Shown here piece by piece: positions 1-6,603 of a DNA stretch of 18,326 nt. The DNA comes from CAWKDG01 sp963848355 (GTDB taxonomy: Bacteria; Actinomycetota; Acidimicrobiia; Acidimicrobiales; UBA8190), in contig CAWKDG010000016.1 in assembly GCA_963848355.1 (NCBI GenBank), positions 1-18,326 of the forward strand, written 5' to 3'. Under the pieces are notes generated by a model. It was not told the origin of the DNA. It searched no databases and worked only from the letters and a program-made list of their open reading frames with translations. Numbering within the stretch: position 1 is the first letter of the stretch; the number at the start of each line of letters is the position of its first letter. The position numbers were made by a program, and so were the translations under genes.

Positions 1-299
1 GCCGCGCCCTACGCCAGGGACGGCACCGGCAATTGTCGATGATCCTGGCGACGCCACGGCCCCTCACCGTGGATCCGCTCGTGCTCGGGCAGGCCGACTG
101 GGTCTATGTGTTCAAGCTCCCGAACCCCAACGACCGCAAGCGGGTGGCCGAGAGCATTGGGTGGGACCCGAAGACCTTCGACGAGGGCGTGTTCGGTCTC
201 GGCCCCTACGAGTACCTGCGCTTCGACTCGGCCCACGACGACCTCGTCCACCTCCCCGCCCTTCCCCCCGACCTGATCAAGCACCACCGCGCCGCCTAA
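1..299 (+). CDS. Packaging ATPase (HerA/FtsK type), C-terminal part; gene continues from 18326
   Basis: This is the last 98 codons of the packaging ATPase that begins at 17921. Positions 1-2 complete a codon whose first base is 18326, and full codons run from position 3. The frame is open from the left edge, so the TTG/ATG codons near 33-39 are internal. The first residues, RQGRHRQLSMILATPRP, match the conserved segment after Walker B in HerA/FtsK-like viral ATPases (basic patch, hydrophobic strand, then AT-x-RP). The tail ends in a weakly conserved acidic region and HHRAA. In tailless viruses this enzyme sits at the packaging vertex and drives DNA into the capsid. The next gene starts 20 bp later behind a GAAAGGA ribosome site. 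The family call is strong once the two halves are joined. Confidence 0.9.
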   Translation, partial: RALRQGRHRQLSMILATPRPLTVDPLVLGQADWVYVFKLPNPNDRKRVAESIGWDPKTFDEGVFGLGPYEYLRFDSAHDDLVHLPALPPDLIKHHRAA

Positions 300-319
300 A
301 CCGAAAGGACCCCACACCC

Positions 320-526
320 ATGGCTCCCAAAATCACCGAGAAGGTCACCAACGAGATCAGCGTGACCATCGACCGGGACTACTGCTTGGCCCAAGCCGCC
401 CTCTGTCTCCTGGGACGTTCCAGCGTCGGGTTCTCCCCCTATCTCGTGCCGGGAAGCGACGGGCGCATCGTGGGACCGCTCGAGGGCGCCGAGGCCTGGC
501 GGTTGCTCGCCGCCGAATTCGGATGA
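320..526 (+). CDS. Hypothetical 68-residue protein
   Basis: The ATG at 320 follows a GAAAGGA ribosome site at 302-308. The product is small and soluble, with no membrane segment. Its N-terminus is mixed-charge (KITEKVTNEISVTID) and is followed by a hydrophobic helix-like stretch with two cysteines (YCLAQAALCLLG). The family is not recognised. It lies between the packaging ATPase and the small membrane proteins that precede the capsid gene, so a structural or assembly role is plausible by position only. Its stop codon overlaps the next ATG (ATGA at 523-526), which points to translational coupling. Confidence 0.75.
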   Translation: MAPKITEKVTNEISVTIDRDYCLAQAALCLLGRSSVGFSPYLVPGSDGRIVGPLEGAEAWRLLAAEFG

Positions 527-651
527 CCATCATGCTCCTCGGCTATTTCGTCGGCTGGGCGCTGGGTGGCCTGACGACGTGGGCCGTGTGCGTCGTTCTC
601 TGGCGACGCGAGCCGGCCAAGCGAAGCGGATTGCCCCGAAAAGCCCCCTGA
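523..651 (+). CDS. Small membrane protein, 42 residues
   Basis: The ATG overlaps the stop of the upstream gene (ATGA). One hydrophobic segment runs from about residue 3 to 26 (IMLLGYFVGWALGGL, then AVCVVLW). A basic tail follows (RREPAKRSGLPRK), so a cytoplasmic or virion-interior C-terminus is likely. Short one-span proteins next to the ATPase are typical of membrane-containing icosahedral phages, where some anchor the packaging vertex. The specific function is unknown. The frame is supported by coupling, sequence composition and the membrane segment, not by a recognised family. Confidence 0.7.
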   Translation: MTIMLLGYFVGWALGGLTTWAVCVVLWRREPAKRSGLPRKAP

Positions 652-675
652 CTTCGCGAGGTCAGAGTGCTTTCG

Positions 676-687
676 CCCCTCGAGGGG
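676..687. repeat. 12-bp GC palindrome upstream of the capsid cluster
   Basis: CCCCTCGAGGGG is a perfect palindrome in the 79-bp gap (652-730) between two small membrane-protein genes. It could be a protein-binding site or a short RNA hairpin. No U-run follows, so it is not a clear terminator. Nothing else was recognised in this gap. Confidence 0.35.
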
Positions 688-730
688 GCAGACCGTGGAC
701 CTTTCCGACCCAACCAGGGAGAGGCCACCA

Positions 731-820
731 ATGCCCAGGGGCAACCACATCCTCGTCATGGCCCTCGTCGCCGTCGTCGTGGTCGTCGGCTACGAGAAGT
801 TCGTCAAGAAGAGCTCGTGA
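731..820 (+). CDS. Membrane miniprotein, 29 residues
   Basis: The ATG at 731 lies behind a GGGAGAGG purine-rich ribosome site. The product is essentially a single transmembrane helix: a short polar start (MPRGNH), a hydrophobic run rich in Val, Ala and Leu (residues 7-20), and a lysine-rich end (YEKFVKKSS). The stop overlaps the GTG of the next gene (GTGA at 817-820). It is a good candidate for a protein of an internal virion membrane, like the many tiny membrane proteins of tectiviruses and corticoviruses. Function beyond membrane insertion cannot be read from the sequence. Confidence 0.7.
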   Translation: MPRGNHILVMALVAVVVVVGYEKFVKKSS

Positions 821-969
821 AGCACCGGGCTGTGCGCCGGGGGGCCTTCTGGCTCGGCGTCGCCGGCGTCGCCGTGCTCGCCAACTTCGGCCTTGAGCTC
901 GTGAGCGACAAGTTCCCGCAGCTCGGCCTCGCTCGATTCACCGCCTACACCCACAAGGGGACGACCTGA
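817..969 (+). CDS. Small membrane protein, 50 residues
   Basis: The GTG start overlaps the previous stop (GTGA). A basic N-terminus (MKHRAVRRG) precedes one hydrophobic helix (AFWLGVAGVAVLANFGLELV, about residues 10-29) and a polar C-terminus. This fits an N-in membrane protein by the positive-inside rule. It ends 2 bp before the capsid gene, so it belongs to the same transcript. It is likely a virion membrane component or capsid-membrane linker, inferred from position and shape only. Confidence 0.75.
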   Translation: MKHRAVRRGAFWLGVAGVAVLANFGLELVSDKFPQLGLARFTAYTHKGTT

Positions 970-971
970 CA

Positions 972-2198
972 ATGGCCAACGCCACGGCGACCCAGCCGCC
1001 GCCCAACCTGACTTTCCAGGGGATCGTCGTCCCCGGCTCGAGCCTCAACCCCAAGGCCTTCTTCGCCGGCACGCGGCGCCAGTACGTGCTGCAGAAGACG
1101 CTCGCCACCTTTGCCGGCCTCGGCAACACCGACGTCGTCGACACCCTCCGTTCGGGGATCCTCTCCGGCTACTACGTGAAGGTCTCGGGGAACCTGGTCA
1201 TCACGCTCGCCGGCGGCACCTGCGCCACCACGGCCCGCTGGCCGTACTACCTGCTCCGCGCTGCTCGGTTCCAGGCCAACGGCCAGTCGAACCTGTGCAA
1301 CGCCGACGGGTGGTCGCTGCGGGCCCGTGAGCTCATGTCCAACCCCGACCTCCAGGACGCCGGCGTCTCCCAGGGGATCGGCGGCACCGGCGCCGCCGGC
1401 ACGGCCCGCACCCAGGGCACGATGGCGCTCCGGTCCGAGAGCTGGGGCGTGGCCTCGAACTCGACGGGCATCGCCGCGGGCACCTACGACGTGGAGCTCA
1501 GTTTCTACGTCCCGGTTTCTTACGAGACCAAGATGCTCACCGGGGCCGTGTTCTGCCAGACACTCTCCACCACGCTCGAGCTGGACCTCGACTGGGCCAA
1601 CCTGACCGACCTGTTCGTGCTCACCGGGTCGGCCTCCATCGCCTTCACGCCGACGGTCACCGTCGAGGCCGAGATGTTCACCATTCCCTCCGACGGCAAG
1701 GGCGGCATGTACCTCCCGAACCTGTCGGCCTTCCACAGCTACATCCAGAGCAAGGCCCCGAACTCCATCTCGAATGGCAACAACGAGATCACCTTGTCGG
1801 GCCAGGGCGTCGGTCGCCAGCTCATGCGGATCTTGTGGCGCACGCAGAACGGCACCGGCACGAGCTCCACGCCCGTGCCCGTGGCGCCGGGGGGCGGGGC
1901 TCCGACCTACAACATCACGAGCCCTTACTGGCGTTACGGCACCAACACCACGCCCGAGACGTGGCTCGACGGCCAGGACCTGCGCTACGTCAACGAGCGC
2001 AGCTACGGGTCCGACATGGCCGCCTTCGCCGGCTACGAGTGCATCGACTTCGACCGGACGTGGGCCTTCCGTGACTCGGTCGACGAGGGCTCGGCCACCG
2101 AGCTCCGTTTCGGCTACACCATCGCCAACGGGGTGACCTTGACCACGCCGACGTGTGAATACACCCAGGACGTGATCCTCGCCGGCGCCGCCGCGTAG
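972..2198 (+). CDS. Major capsid protein, probable double jelly-roll
   Basis: The 408-residue product fits the double-jelly-roll capsid family (PRD1 P3 is 394 residues). The region around residues 57-121 reads LRSGILSGYYVKVSG, then TARWPYYLLRAARFQANGQ, then NLCNADGWSLRARELM. The pattern WPYxLLxxxRxxANGQSNL followed by GWxLxARE recalls capsid proteins of tectivirus-like phages. Near the C-terminus, TWAFRDSVDEGSATELRF resembles the late strand region of the second barrel. The protein is beta-rich, has no signal peptide or membrane helix, and is the longest gene of this cluster. It lies close downstream of the packaging ATPase, as in other viruses of this lineage. A purine-rich AAGGGG lies about 11 bases before the ATG. 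The call combines length, motif memory and synteny; a structure prediction would settle one barrel versus two. Confidence 0.82.
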   Translation: MANATATQPPPNLTFQGIVVPGSSLNPKAFFAGTRRQYVLQKTLATFAGLGNTDVVDTLRSGILSGYYVKVSGNLVITLAGGTCATTARWPYYLLRAARFQANGQSNLCNADGWSLRARELMSNPDLQDAGVSQGIGGTGAAGTARTQGTMALRSESWGVASNSTGIAAGTYDVELSFYVPVSYETKMLTGAVFCQTLSTTLELDLDWANLTDLFVLTGSASIAFTPTVTVEAEMFTIPSDGKGGMYLPNLSAFHSYIQSKAPNSISNGNNEITLSGQGVGRQLMRILWRTQNGTGTSSTPVPVAPGGGAPTYNITSPYWRYGTNTTPETWLDGQDLRYVNERSYGSDMAAFAGYECIDFDRTWAFRDSVDEGSATELRFGYTIANGVTLTTPTCEYTQDVILAGAAA

Positions 2199-2200
2199 CC

Positions 2201-2455
2201 ATGGACTCGACCTGGGCAGGTATCAACCCCGGCAGCGTGACCGGCTTCGGCGCCGGTCAGGCCGACTCGGGATCCGGGGGCGTGACCGCCGGCGTTGAGT
2301 CGGCCGTGAGCACCCGGGCGAGCGCCAACGCCCCGCTCTACAGCCCCGACAATCCCCTGTTCTGGCTGGGGCTGCTGCTGCTCGCCACCGTCGGGCTCGT
2401 CCAGGTCTCCACCCACGTGAAAGCCGGGCCCCTCAAGGGCGCGGCCTCGATCTAA
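2201..2455 (+). CDS. Virion membrane protein, 84 residues
   Basis: The ATG is 2 bp after the capsid stop. The first 50 residues are Gly/Ser/Ala-rich and polar. One transmembrane helix follows (FWLGLLLLATVGLVQV, about residues 54-69), then a short basic tail. The layout of an extended outer segment plus one helix suits a protein that links the capsid shell to the lipid layer. No family is recognised. It is probably co-translated with the capsid gene. Confidence 0.75.
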   Translation: MDSTWAGINPGSVTGFGAGQADSGSGGVTAGVESAVSTRASANAPLYSPDNPLFWLGLLLLATVGLVQVSTHVKAGPLKGAASI

Positions 2456-2463
2456 GGAGCATC

Positions 2464-2772
2464 ATGCCTCTCGTCCTCCCCAGCGGTGTCACCCTCTCCG
2501 ACGAGGACCTCGCCGCCCTCGAGGCCGGCCGCGCGCCCCACGTGGCCCCGGCGGCCGCCCCCGAGCCCGTAGCGCCGCAGGCCAACGCCTTCGCCGTCGG
2601 CCAGGCCGTCAGCTACACGTGGACCGACTCCTACGACGGCCAGCAGACCCGCGACGGCCTCGTCGTGGAGCTCGTCGCCGACACCGGCGACGGCACCGGC
2701 CCCAAGGCCGTCCTGGCCCTCTTCAACGAGCGCACGGGCAACATCCCCGAGTCGCAGATCACGGCGGTCTGA
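2464..2772 (+). CDS. Small capsid-associated protein with SH3-like C-terminus
   Basis: The ATG at 2464 follows AGGAG at 2455-2459, a strong ribosome site overlapping the preceding stop. A Pro/Ala-rich linker (residues 24-40) separates a short N-terminal helix (LSDEDLAALEAG) from a compact beta-looking domain (FAVGQAVSYTWTDSYDGQ to the end). The pattern of G-x-V-x-Y near the start and V-V-E-L-V in the middle resembles a small SH3-like barrel, but this is a shape impression. There is no membrane helix. It is likely a minor capsid or cement protein given its place directly after the capsid gene. Confidence 0.7.
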   Translation: MPLVLPSGVTLSDEDLAALEAGRAPHVAPAAAPEPVAPQANAFAVGQAVSYTWTDSYDGQQTRDGLVVELVADTGDGTGPKAVLALFNERTGNIPESQITAV

Positions 2773-2774
2773 CC

Positions 2775-3287
2775 GTGGCGGGCCCCAACAGGCCCCCGAT
2801 GACGGGCACCTTCCCCCGCGACGCGGACCCGAGCGACATCCCGACAGAGGGTTTCCGGAGCCACGCCGACTATCAGCGGGCCAGGCGCGCCGCCCAGGCG
2901 GATCCGGCCAATATGAACCCGGAGCGGACCACCCCGCTCCCCGTCGACCGTCCCTCGCCGCGGAGCCCGTCTCCGCGGCGAGGGGGGCGTCGGTCGGTGG
3001 TGCGCCGTCCCATCGGGCGCCGCTCGAGCTCCCGGCCGACAAGCCCGAGCCTTACCAACCCCACCGGCGGCCGCAGCCTCGTCGAGGTGAGCCACTCGGC
3101 CTCGGGAATCGTCCTCGGCGCCGTCGTCTACGCGCTCGTCCTCTCCCTCGTCAACTACGGGGCCTCGGGACCAAAGCTCTGGTTCAAGGCCAAGTTCCTG
3201 AACGAAGCCGCTGGCATAGGCACGGGACCCGCCGGCGGGCCCTCCTCGCCTTACGGCGCCGGCACGGGGGGGCAGCTCAAACTGTGA
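2775..3287 (+). CDS. Membrane protein with Arg/Pro-rich middle, 170 residues
   Basis: The GTG start is 2 bp after the previous stop. The N-terminal 60 residues are polar and natural-looking. Residues 61-90 are an unusual Arg/Ser/Pro-rich run, and one transmembrane helix lies at about 109-128 (SGIVLGAVVYALVLSLVNY). The tail is Gly/Ser-rich. Within 2940-3080 the -1 frame also reads as a plausible protein (for example PLELPADKPEPYQPHRR). This raises the possibility of a pair of sequence errors or a real frame change at the hairpin there. A virion membrane role is inferred from the helix and the neighbours. The stop overlaps the next GTG. Confidence 0.65.
   Translation: MAGPNRPPMTGTFPRDADPSDIPTEGFRSHADYQRARRAAQADPANMNPERTTPLPVDRPSPRSPSPRRGGRRSVVRRPIGRRSSSRPTSPSLTNPTGGRSLVEVSHSASGIVLGAVVYALVLSLVNYGASGPKLWFKAKFLNEAAGIGTGPAGGPSSPYGAGTGGQLKL
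2952..2984 (+). repeat. Perfect 14-bp inverted repeat (stem-loop) inside a gene
   Basis: CCCTCGCCGCGGAG at 2952-2965 and its exact complement at 2971-2984 flank a 5-base loop (CCCGT). In RNA this would be an extremely stable hairpin. It sits in the coding region where the reading-frame quality changes, and no U-run follows. Possible roles are ribosome pausing, partial attenuation of the structural transcript, or a processing site. Confidence 0.6.
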
Positions 3288-3373
3288 AGGACTTCATCGT
3301 TCTCGTGGGCATCGGGCTGTGGGTCATCCTGCAGACCACCAAGGGCCCCCTCGCGTCGAAGCTCGGTCTGTAG
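3284..3373 (+). CDS. Membrane miniprotein, 29 residues
   Basis: The GTG overlaps the upstream stop (GTGA). Nearly the whole product is one hydrophobic helix (FIVLVGIGLWVILQ) with a basic C-terminus (KGPLASKLGL). It is followed 2 bp later by another GTG-start gene. It is the same kind of product as the 29-residue protein at 731, which suggests several single-helix peptides in the virion membrane. The small size makes homology searching weak, so support is coupling, frame and helix. Confidence 0.65.
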   Translation: MKDFIVLVGIGLWVILQTTKGPLASKLGL

Positions 3374-3375
3374 TC

Positions 3376-3672
3376 GTGGACTCCTGGACCGACATCCTCA
3401 TCGGGGCCATCGGGCTCGCCCTTCTCGACGCCGTCGTGTCGTCGACGAGCGCCTCGTCGAACGTGGGCGGCTTCCTGGGCGGCCTCGGTAACGCCGTGCA
3501 GTGGTTCATTTCGCCTGCCATCCCCGCCTTCAAGCCCGCCTCGTCGGGCTCGAGCCAGCAGGGGAGCGCGACCACGAGCTCGGGAACGCCCGTGGAGGCC
3601 GCCAACACCGTGCCCGCTCTCAGTCCAAGCGCCGCCACCGCCCTCGGCGGCGGCGCACCCGTCTTCGCGTAG
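3376..3672 (+). CDS. Membrane protein with Ser/Thr-rich tail, 98 residues
   Basis: GTG at 3376 is chosen because it places a short polar start before the hydrophobic segment (ILIGAIGLALLDAVV, about residues 6-20) and follows the previous stop by 2 bp. A second weaker hydrophobic patch covers residues 27-48 (NVGGFLGGLGNAVQWFISPA). The rest is a low-complexity Ser/Thr/Gly/Ala tail. It is likely a virion membrane protein. The family is not recognised. Confidence 0.65.
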   Translation: MDSWTDILIGAIGLALLDAVVSSTSASSNVGGFLGGLGNAVQWFISPAIPAFKPASSGSSQQGSATTSSGTPVEAANTVPALSPSAATALGGGAPVFA

Positions 3673-3681
3673 GAGGTCGTC

Positions 3682-3822
3682 GTGGGAAGGAAAGCCCTCG
3701 TGATCGGGGGAGGTCTGATCGCTCTCTACCTCGGCGTCGTGTACGCCACGGGGTCGGGGGTGCTCATCACCGACTCCACCAACGGCGCCGTCGGCGTGGT
3801 GAGGGCCTTCCAGGGCCGATGA
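3682..3822 (+). CDS. Small membrane protein, 46 residues
   Basis: The GTG at 3682 has an ideal ribosome site (AGGAGG at 3671-3676). A basic start (MGRK) leads into a hydrophobic helix (ALVIGGGLIALYLGVVYA, about residues 5-22), then a polar segment ending in RAFQGR. The stop overlaps the next ATG (ATGA). It is probably another component of the internal membrane. The strong ribosome site in an otherwise coupled series suggests it restarts translation at a high level. Confidence 0.75.
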   Translation: MGRKALVIGGGLIALYLGVVYATGSGVLITDSTNGAVGVVRAFQGR

Positions 3823-4157
3823 GAAGCCGCTTCGCGCCGCTCGTGGCCATCGTGAAAGAGCGGATCTACGGGCCCGAGCCCGTGGGTCTGGCCCAGGCGC
3901 GGATCCTGCAGCTCCAGACGGCCGCCGAATTGAACGGCCAGATGGGCACCGTCCACTACGGCATGAAGGGCTCGCCGTACGAGGGGAGCTACACGGGGCT
4001 CGTGGCGAGCCCTCAGAGCTTCGTCGGCGCGGCCCAGATGGGGGCGAGCCGGAACCTGTCGGTGCAGGAGTACCCGGCGCTGCCCGCCGAGCAGGCGCCC
4101 CCGGCCCTCCCCACCTGGCTGCAGGACTGGGACGCCGGTCTGGGAGACACGCCGTAG
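3819..4157 (+). CDS. Hypothetical virion protein, 112 residues
   Basis: The ATG overlaps the previous stop (ATGA). A basic, mildly hydrophobic N-terminus (MRSRFAPLVAIVKERIYG) is followed by a helical stretch (ARILQLQTAAELNGQ) and a Gly/Tyr/Pro-rich tail with a tryptophan pair near the end (TWLQDWDAG). There is no clear transmembrane helix. The family is not recognised. Tight coupling on both sides (the last base is shared with the next GTG) places it in the structural transcript. Confidence 0.7.
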   Translation: MRSRFAPLVAIVKERIYGPEPVGLAQARILQLQTAAELNGQMGTVHYGMKGSPYEGSYTGLVASPQSFVGAAQMGASRNLSVQEYPALPAEQAPPALPTWLQDWDAGLGDTP

Positions 4158-4771
4158 TGCCCGGGAAGGCGAGCGCCTGGCTGAAGGGCCATAAGACCGA
4201 GACGCTCCTCGGTGCCGGCGGCATCGTCGTCACCATCGCGCTCTACGTCCGGTCCAAGAACGCGGCCGCCAGCACCTCGGGCGAGACGGTGTCGACCGAG
4301 GAGCCTTCGGGCACCGCCGATACGACCGACTCCGACCTCTACAACGGCCTCGAGGGCCAGATCGGCCAGCTCCAGCAGGCGGTCACCCTCCTCGGGACCA
4401 CCGCCGGGACGGCCAGCGCGGCGCCGGCGACCCCGGCCACGCCCGCGGCCGCCGCCGGCCAGGCCACGCAGGCGAGCTCGTCGCTCCCGTGGATCGGGCC
4501 CAACTCCCTCCCCGACAACATCACCACCGGCATGGTGTCCGAGTACGGGCCCTTTGAGCAGGTCGGATCCGAGACCAACGGCGTCTACTCGGGCGACGAG
4601 GTCGCCGGCGGGGTCCCCCTCTTCGGCGCATTCGGCACCGGGTTTTTCCAGAACTTCGGCCTCGCCGGCGGGCCCTCCCCTGACTACACCGGGCCCGTCT
4701 TCGCACCCGAAAGCGACCAGGCCTACGTCAACTATACGGGCGAGATCACCGGCGCCCCGGCGCCCAAGTGA
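4157..4771 (+). CDS. Membrane-anchored structural protein, 204 residues
   Basis: The GTG shares its first base with the preceding TAG. A lysine-containing N-terminus is followed by one helix (TLLGAGGIVVTIALYV, about residues 16-31). A short coiled-coil-like segment comes next (LEGQIGQLQQAVTLLG). Then comes an Ala/Pro/Thr linker and a Gly/Phe/Tyr-rich C-terminal domain (about 120-204). A membrane anchor, a stalk and a distal domain fit a vertex or membrane-spanning structural protein. The stop overlaps the next GTG, and that gene encodes the transglycosylase, so the two may act together during entry. Confidence 0.75.
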   Translation: MPGKASAWLKGHKTETLLGAGGIVVTIALYVRSKNAAASTSGETVSTEEPSGTADTTDSDLYNGLEGQIGQLQQAVTLLGTTAGTASAAPATPATPAAAAGQATQASSSLPWIGPNSLPDNITTGMVSEYGPFEQVGSETNGVYSGDEVAGGVPLFGAFGTGFFQNFGLAGGPSPDYTGPVFAPESDQAYVNYTGEITGAPAPK

Positions 4772-5406
4772 GCCCCACCCCCGACATCCCGGCCTGGGAA
4801 TGGACCGACCTGCAGACGCTGTCGCAGGACGGAGACCTCTCGGGCATCAACCCCGTCGTCCTCGGGTCCATCGACCAGGCCGAGAGCTCCGGCAGCGGCG
4901 GGGGGATCAACCCCGAGGGTTTCGGCGGGTGGTTCGGTCTCAGTGAAAGCGGTACCTACCCCGGGGGCCAGGTGACGCCGCAGCTCCTCCAGGGGACGGA
5001 CGCCACATCGTTCGAACAGCAGGCCGAGATCGCCGCCAGTGCCTACAACAGCTATCTGACGGAGGCCGGGGGGAACCCCATCGCCGCCGAGGAGATCTAC
5101 CAGACGGGGGCGGCCGGAGGCCCCACCGAGGGCTCCCAGATCCTCCAGTCGAACCTAGGCACGGCCTCGGCCGGGGGAGGGGCCACGACGACGTCGGCCA
5201 CCACCACGGGCCTCAACGCCAACCCCTTCGACCTCTTCGGGATCACCTCGAGCGCCACCGGGGGCATCGAATCGTTCATCGTCGACTCGCTCCTCGTGCT
5301 GGCCGGCCTCGGCATCATCGTGCTCGGCGTCTACCGCCTGGCCGCTCCCCACGTCGAGAACGCCGTCAAGGACCTCGGGCCCGCCGCGGCGGCGGTGGCG
5401 GCATGA
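4768..5406 (+). CDS. Virion-associated lytic transglycosylase with C-terminal membrane anchor
   Basis: Residues 27-112 carry a lysozyme/SLT-like domain. The likely catalytic glutamate is E39 in GSIDQAESSGSG, followed by GFGGWFGLSESGTYPGG, then helices (EQQAEIAASAYNSYL) and GGNPIAAEEIYQTG. This order of acidic residue, Gly-rich loop and Q/Y helix matches goose-lysozyme/SLT folds that cleave peptidoglycan glycan strands. A Thr/Ala/Gly linker follows, with a helix at about 171-191 (IVDSLLVLAGLGIIVLGVY). The plan resembles PRD1 P7, the membrane-bound transglycosylase that opens the cell wall during genome entry. Position in the structural block supports entry rather than release. The GTG start overlaps the previous stop. 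Confidence 0.85.
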   Translation: MSPTPDIPAWEWTDLQTLSQDGDLSGINPVVLGSIDQAESSGSGGGINPEGFGGWFGLSESGTYPGGQVTPQLLQGTDATSFEQQAEIAASAYNSYLTEAGGNPIAAEEIYQTGAAGGPTEGSQILQSNLGTASAGGGATTTSATTTGLNANPFDLFGITSSATGGIESFIVDSLLVLAGLGIIVLGVYRLAAPHVENAVKDLGPAAAAVAA

Positions 5407-6260
5407 GGCGCGAGCGCCCGACGCGGCGCCTGCGGGTCCCAGCCGTCGTCCCCTCCCTCATCTCGACCGACGTCTCGAGCACGCGTCCCCCGGTCGCCCC
5501 CAAGCGGCCGCCGCGCCCGTGGGAGCTCAAGGCCGAGGCGCAGCAGGAGCAGGCCACCGAGGCCATGGCCATCTTCCACCAGATCGTCACGTCCCTCGGC
5601 GGCATCCTGAACTTCGAGAAGGCCAGCGCCGCGGGCGACGTCATGGGCCAGATCGCCGTAACCATCGGCTCGAGCGGGATGTGGAACCACCAGTGGGCCA
5701 ACTCCTACGCCGCGCTCACGGTGGCCAACCTCTCGCCGGCACTCCTGACCGTCACCTCGCTCGTGCCCATGACCCAGGCCCCCACCGTGGGGACCGGCGT
5801 CACTCGGGTGCGCGGGGGCGTCCAGCGCACCTTCGCCTCCAGGGCCAACGTCGTCACCGTCTACGGAGCTCCCGGCGCCCAGTTCGACATCACCGTCTAC
5901 GGGCGTCCCCGGGATCCCCAGACGTCGCGCTGTGTCTCGGGGGTCTTCACCCGTCTCCTCGAGAGCCAGAAGGCGCTGGCGGCCAACGCCACCTTCAACG
6001 GCGCCACGCTCGACTGCGGCGCCGGCGTCACCCGCTTCCGTGGCTTCGCCTCGAGCGACCAGGCGGGGACCCTCAACATGCAGCAGAGCCCCGACGGCGT
6101 CACCTGGTTCACCACCCAGACCGAGCCCGTGGCGGCCGGCTACACGGTCGGCACCGTGGTCGAGTCGATCACGGCCATGCGCTATGTCCGGGTCCAGTAC
6201 GTGAACGGCGCCACCCTCCAGACCGAATTCACGCTGGCCAGCTCCGCGGTGGAGGACTGA
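5403..6260 (+). CDS. Beta-rich vertex/spike protein, 285 residues
   Basis: The ATG overlaps the previous stop (ATGA). The first 40 residues are basic and Pro-rich (possibly capsid-binding), followed by a helix with Q/E-rich turns (AEAQQEQATEAMAIFHQIV). The remainder is beta-rich. The last 80 residues (RFRGFASSDQAGTLNMQQS to the end) match a beta-sandwich often seen in actinobacteriophage tip and fiber proteins: DQAGTL, QSPDG-x-W, then YVRVQYVNGA. It probably forms a vertex protein that carries the attachment proteins encoded next. The role is inferred; the domain resemblance is by eye. Confidence 0.7.
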   Translation: MRRERPTRRLRVPAVVPSLISTDVSSTRPPVAPKRPPRPWELKAEAQQEQATEAMAIFHQIVTSLGGILNFEKASAAGDVMGQIAVTIGSSGMWNHQWANSYAALTVANLSPALLTVTSLVPMTQAPTVGTGVTRVRGGVQRTFASRANVVTVYGAPGAQFDITVYGRPRDPQTSRCVSGVFTRLLESQKALAANATFNGATLDCGAGVTRFRGFASSDQAGTLNMQQSPDGVTWFTTQTEPVAAGYTVGTVVESITAMRYVRVQYVNGATLQTEFTLASSAVED

Positions 6261-6261
6261 T

Positions 6262-6603
6262 GTGCCCGAGTACCCCTCCTACGGCGGTGGCGGCGGTGCC
6301 GGGGGCAAGACCTTCGACTTCCCCACGCTCACCCTCAACCAGGTCTCGGACCCGTTCATCGCCCCGGCCGCCATCTCTTTCTCCACCTACGGGATCGGCG
6401 CCGGCACGGCGGGATCCACGGCCACCACCATCGCCCTGCAGAAGAACGGCACCACCGTGGTGACGCTCACCCTGGCCTCTGGCGTCTCCACCCCCGGGAC
6501 CACCGGGCCCGCGGTCATCTCGCTCGACGCCGGCGACGCGCTGGTGGCCAAGGTCACCGGCGTCGGCACGAGCGCCGCCGGCGTGACGGTGAACGTCCAA
6601 TGA
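6262..6603 (+). CDS. Fiber-like beta-sandwich protein, 113 residues
   Basis: GTG at 6262 follows the previous stop by 1 bp. A Gly-rich start (YGGGGGAGGK) leads into a single beta domain with alternating Thr/Val strands (ATTIALQKNGTTVVTLTLA) and the closing motif AGDALVAKVTGVGTSAAG. This pattern is common in small C-terminal modules of phage fibers. No membrane segment. Likely part of the host-attachment apparatus. The stop overlaps the next ATG. Confidence 0.7.
   Translation: MPEYPSYGGGGGAGGKTFDFPTLTLNQVSDPFIAPAAISFSTYGIGAGTAGSTATTIALQKNGTTVVTLTLASGVSTPGTTGPAVISLDAGDALVAKVTGVGTSAAGVTVNVQ

Noticed and set aside
33..299. Separate 88-residue gene starting at TTG 33
   Set aside because: The frame is open from the left edge and completes the ATPase when joined to the right edge.
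945..1736. 263-residue minus-strand open frame across the capsid gene
   Set aside because: Antisense to the capsid gene, whose frame has motif support.
2952..2984. Rho-independent terminator
   Set aside because: The stem is strong, but there is no U-run and it lies in the middle of a gene within the structural transcript.
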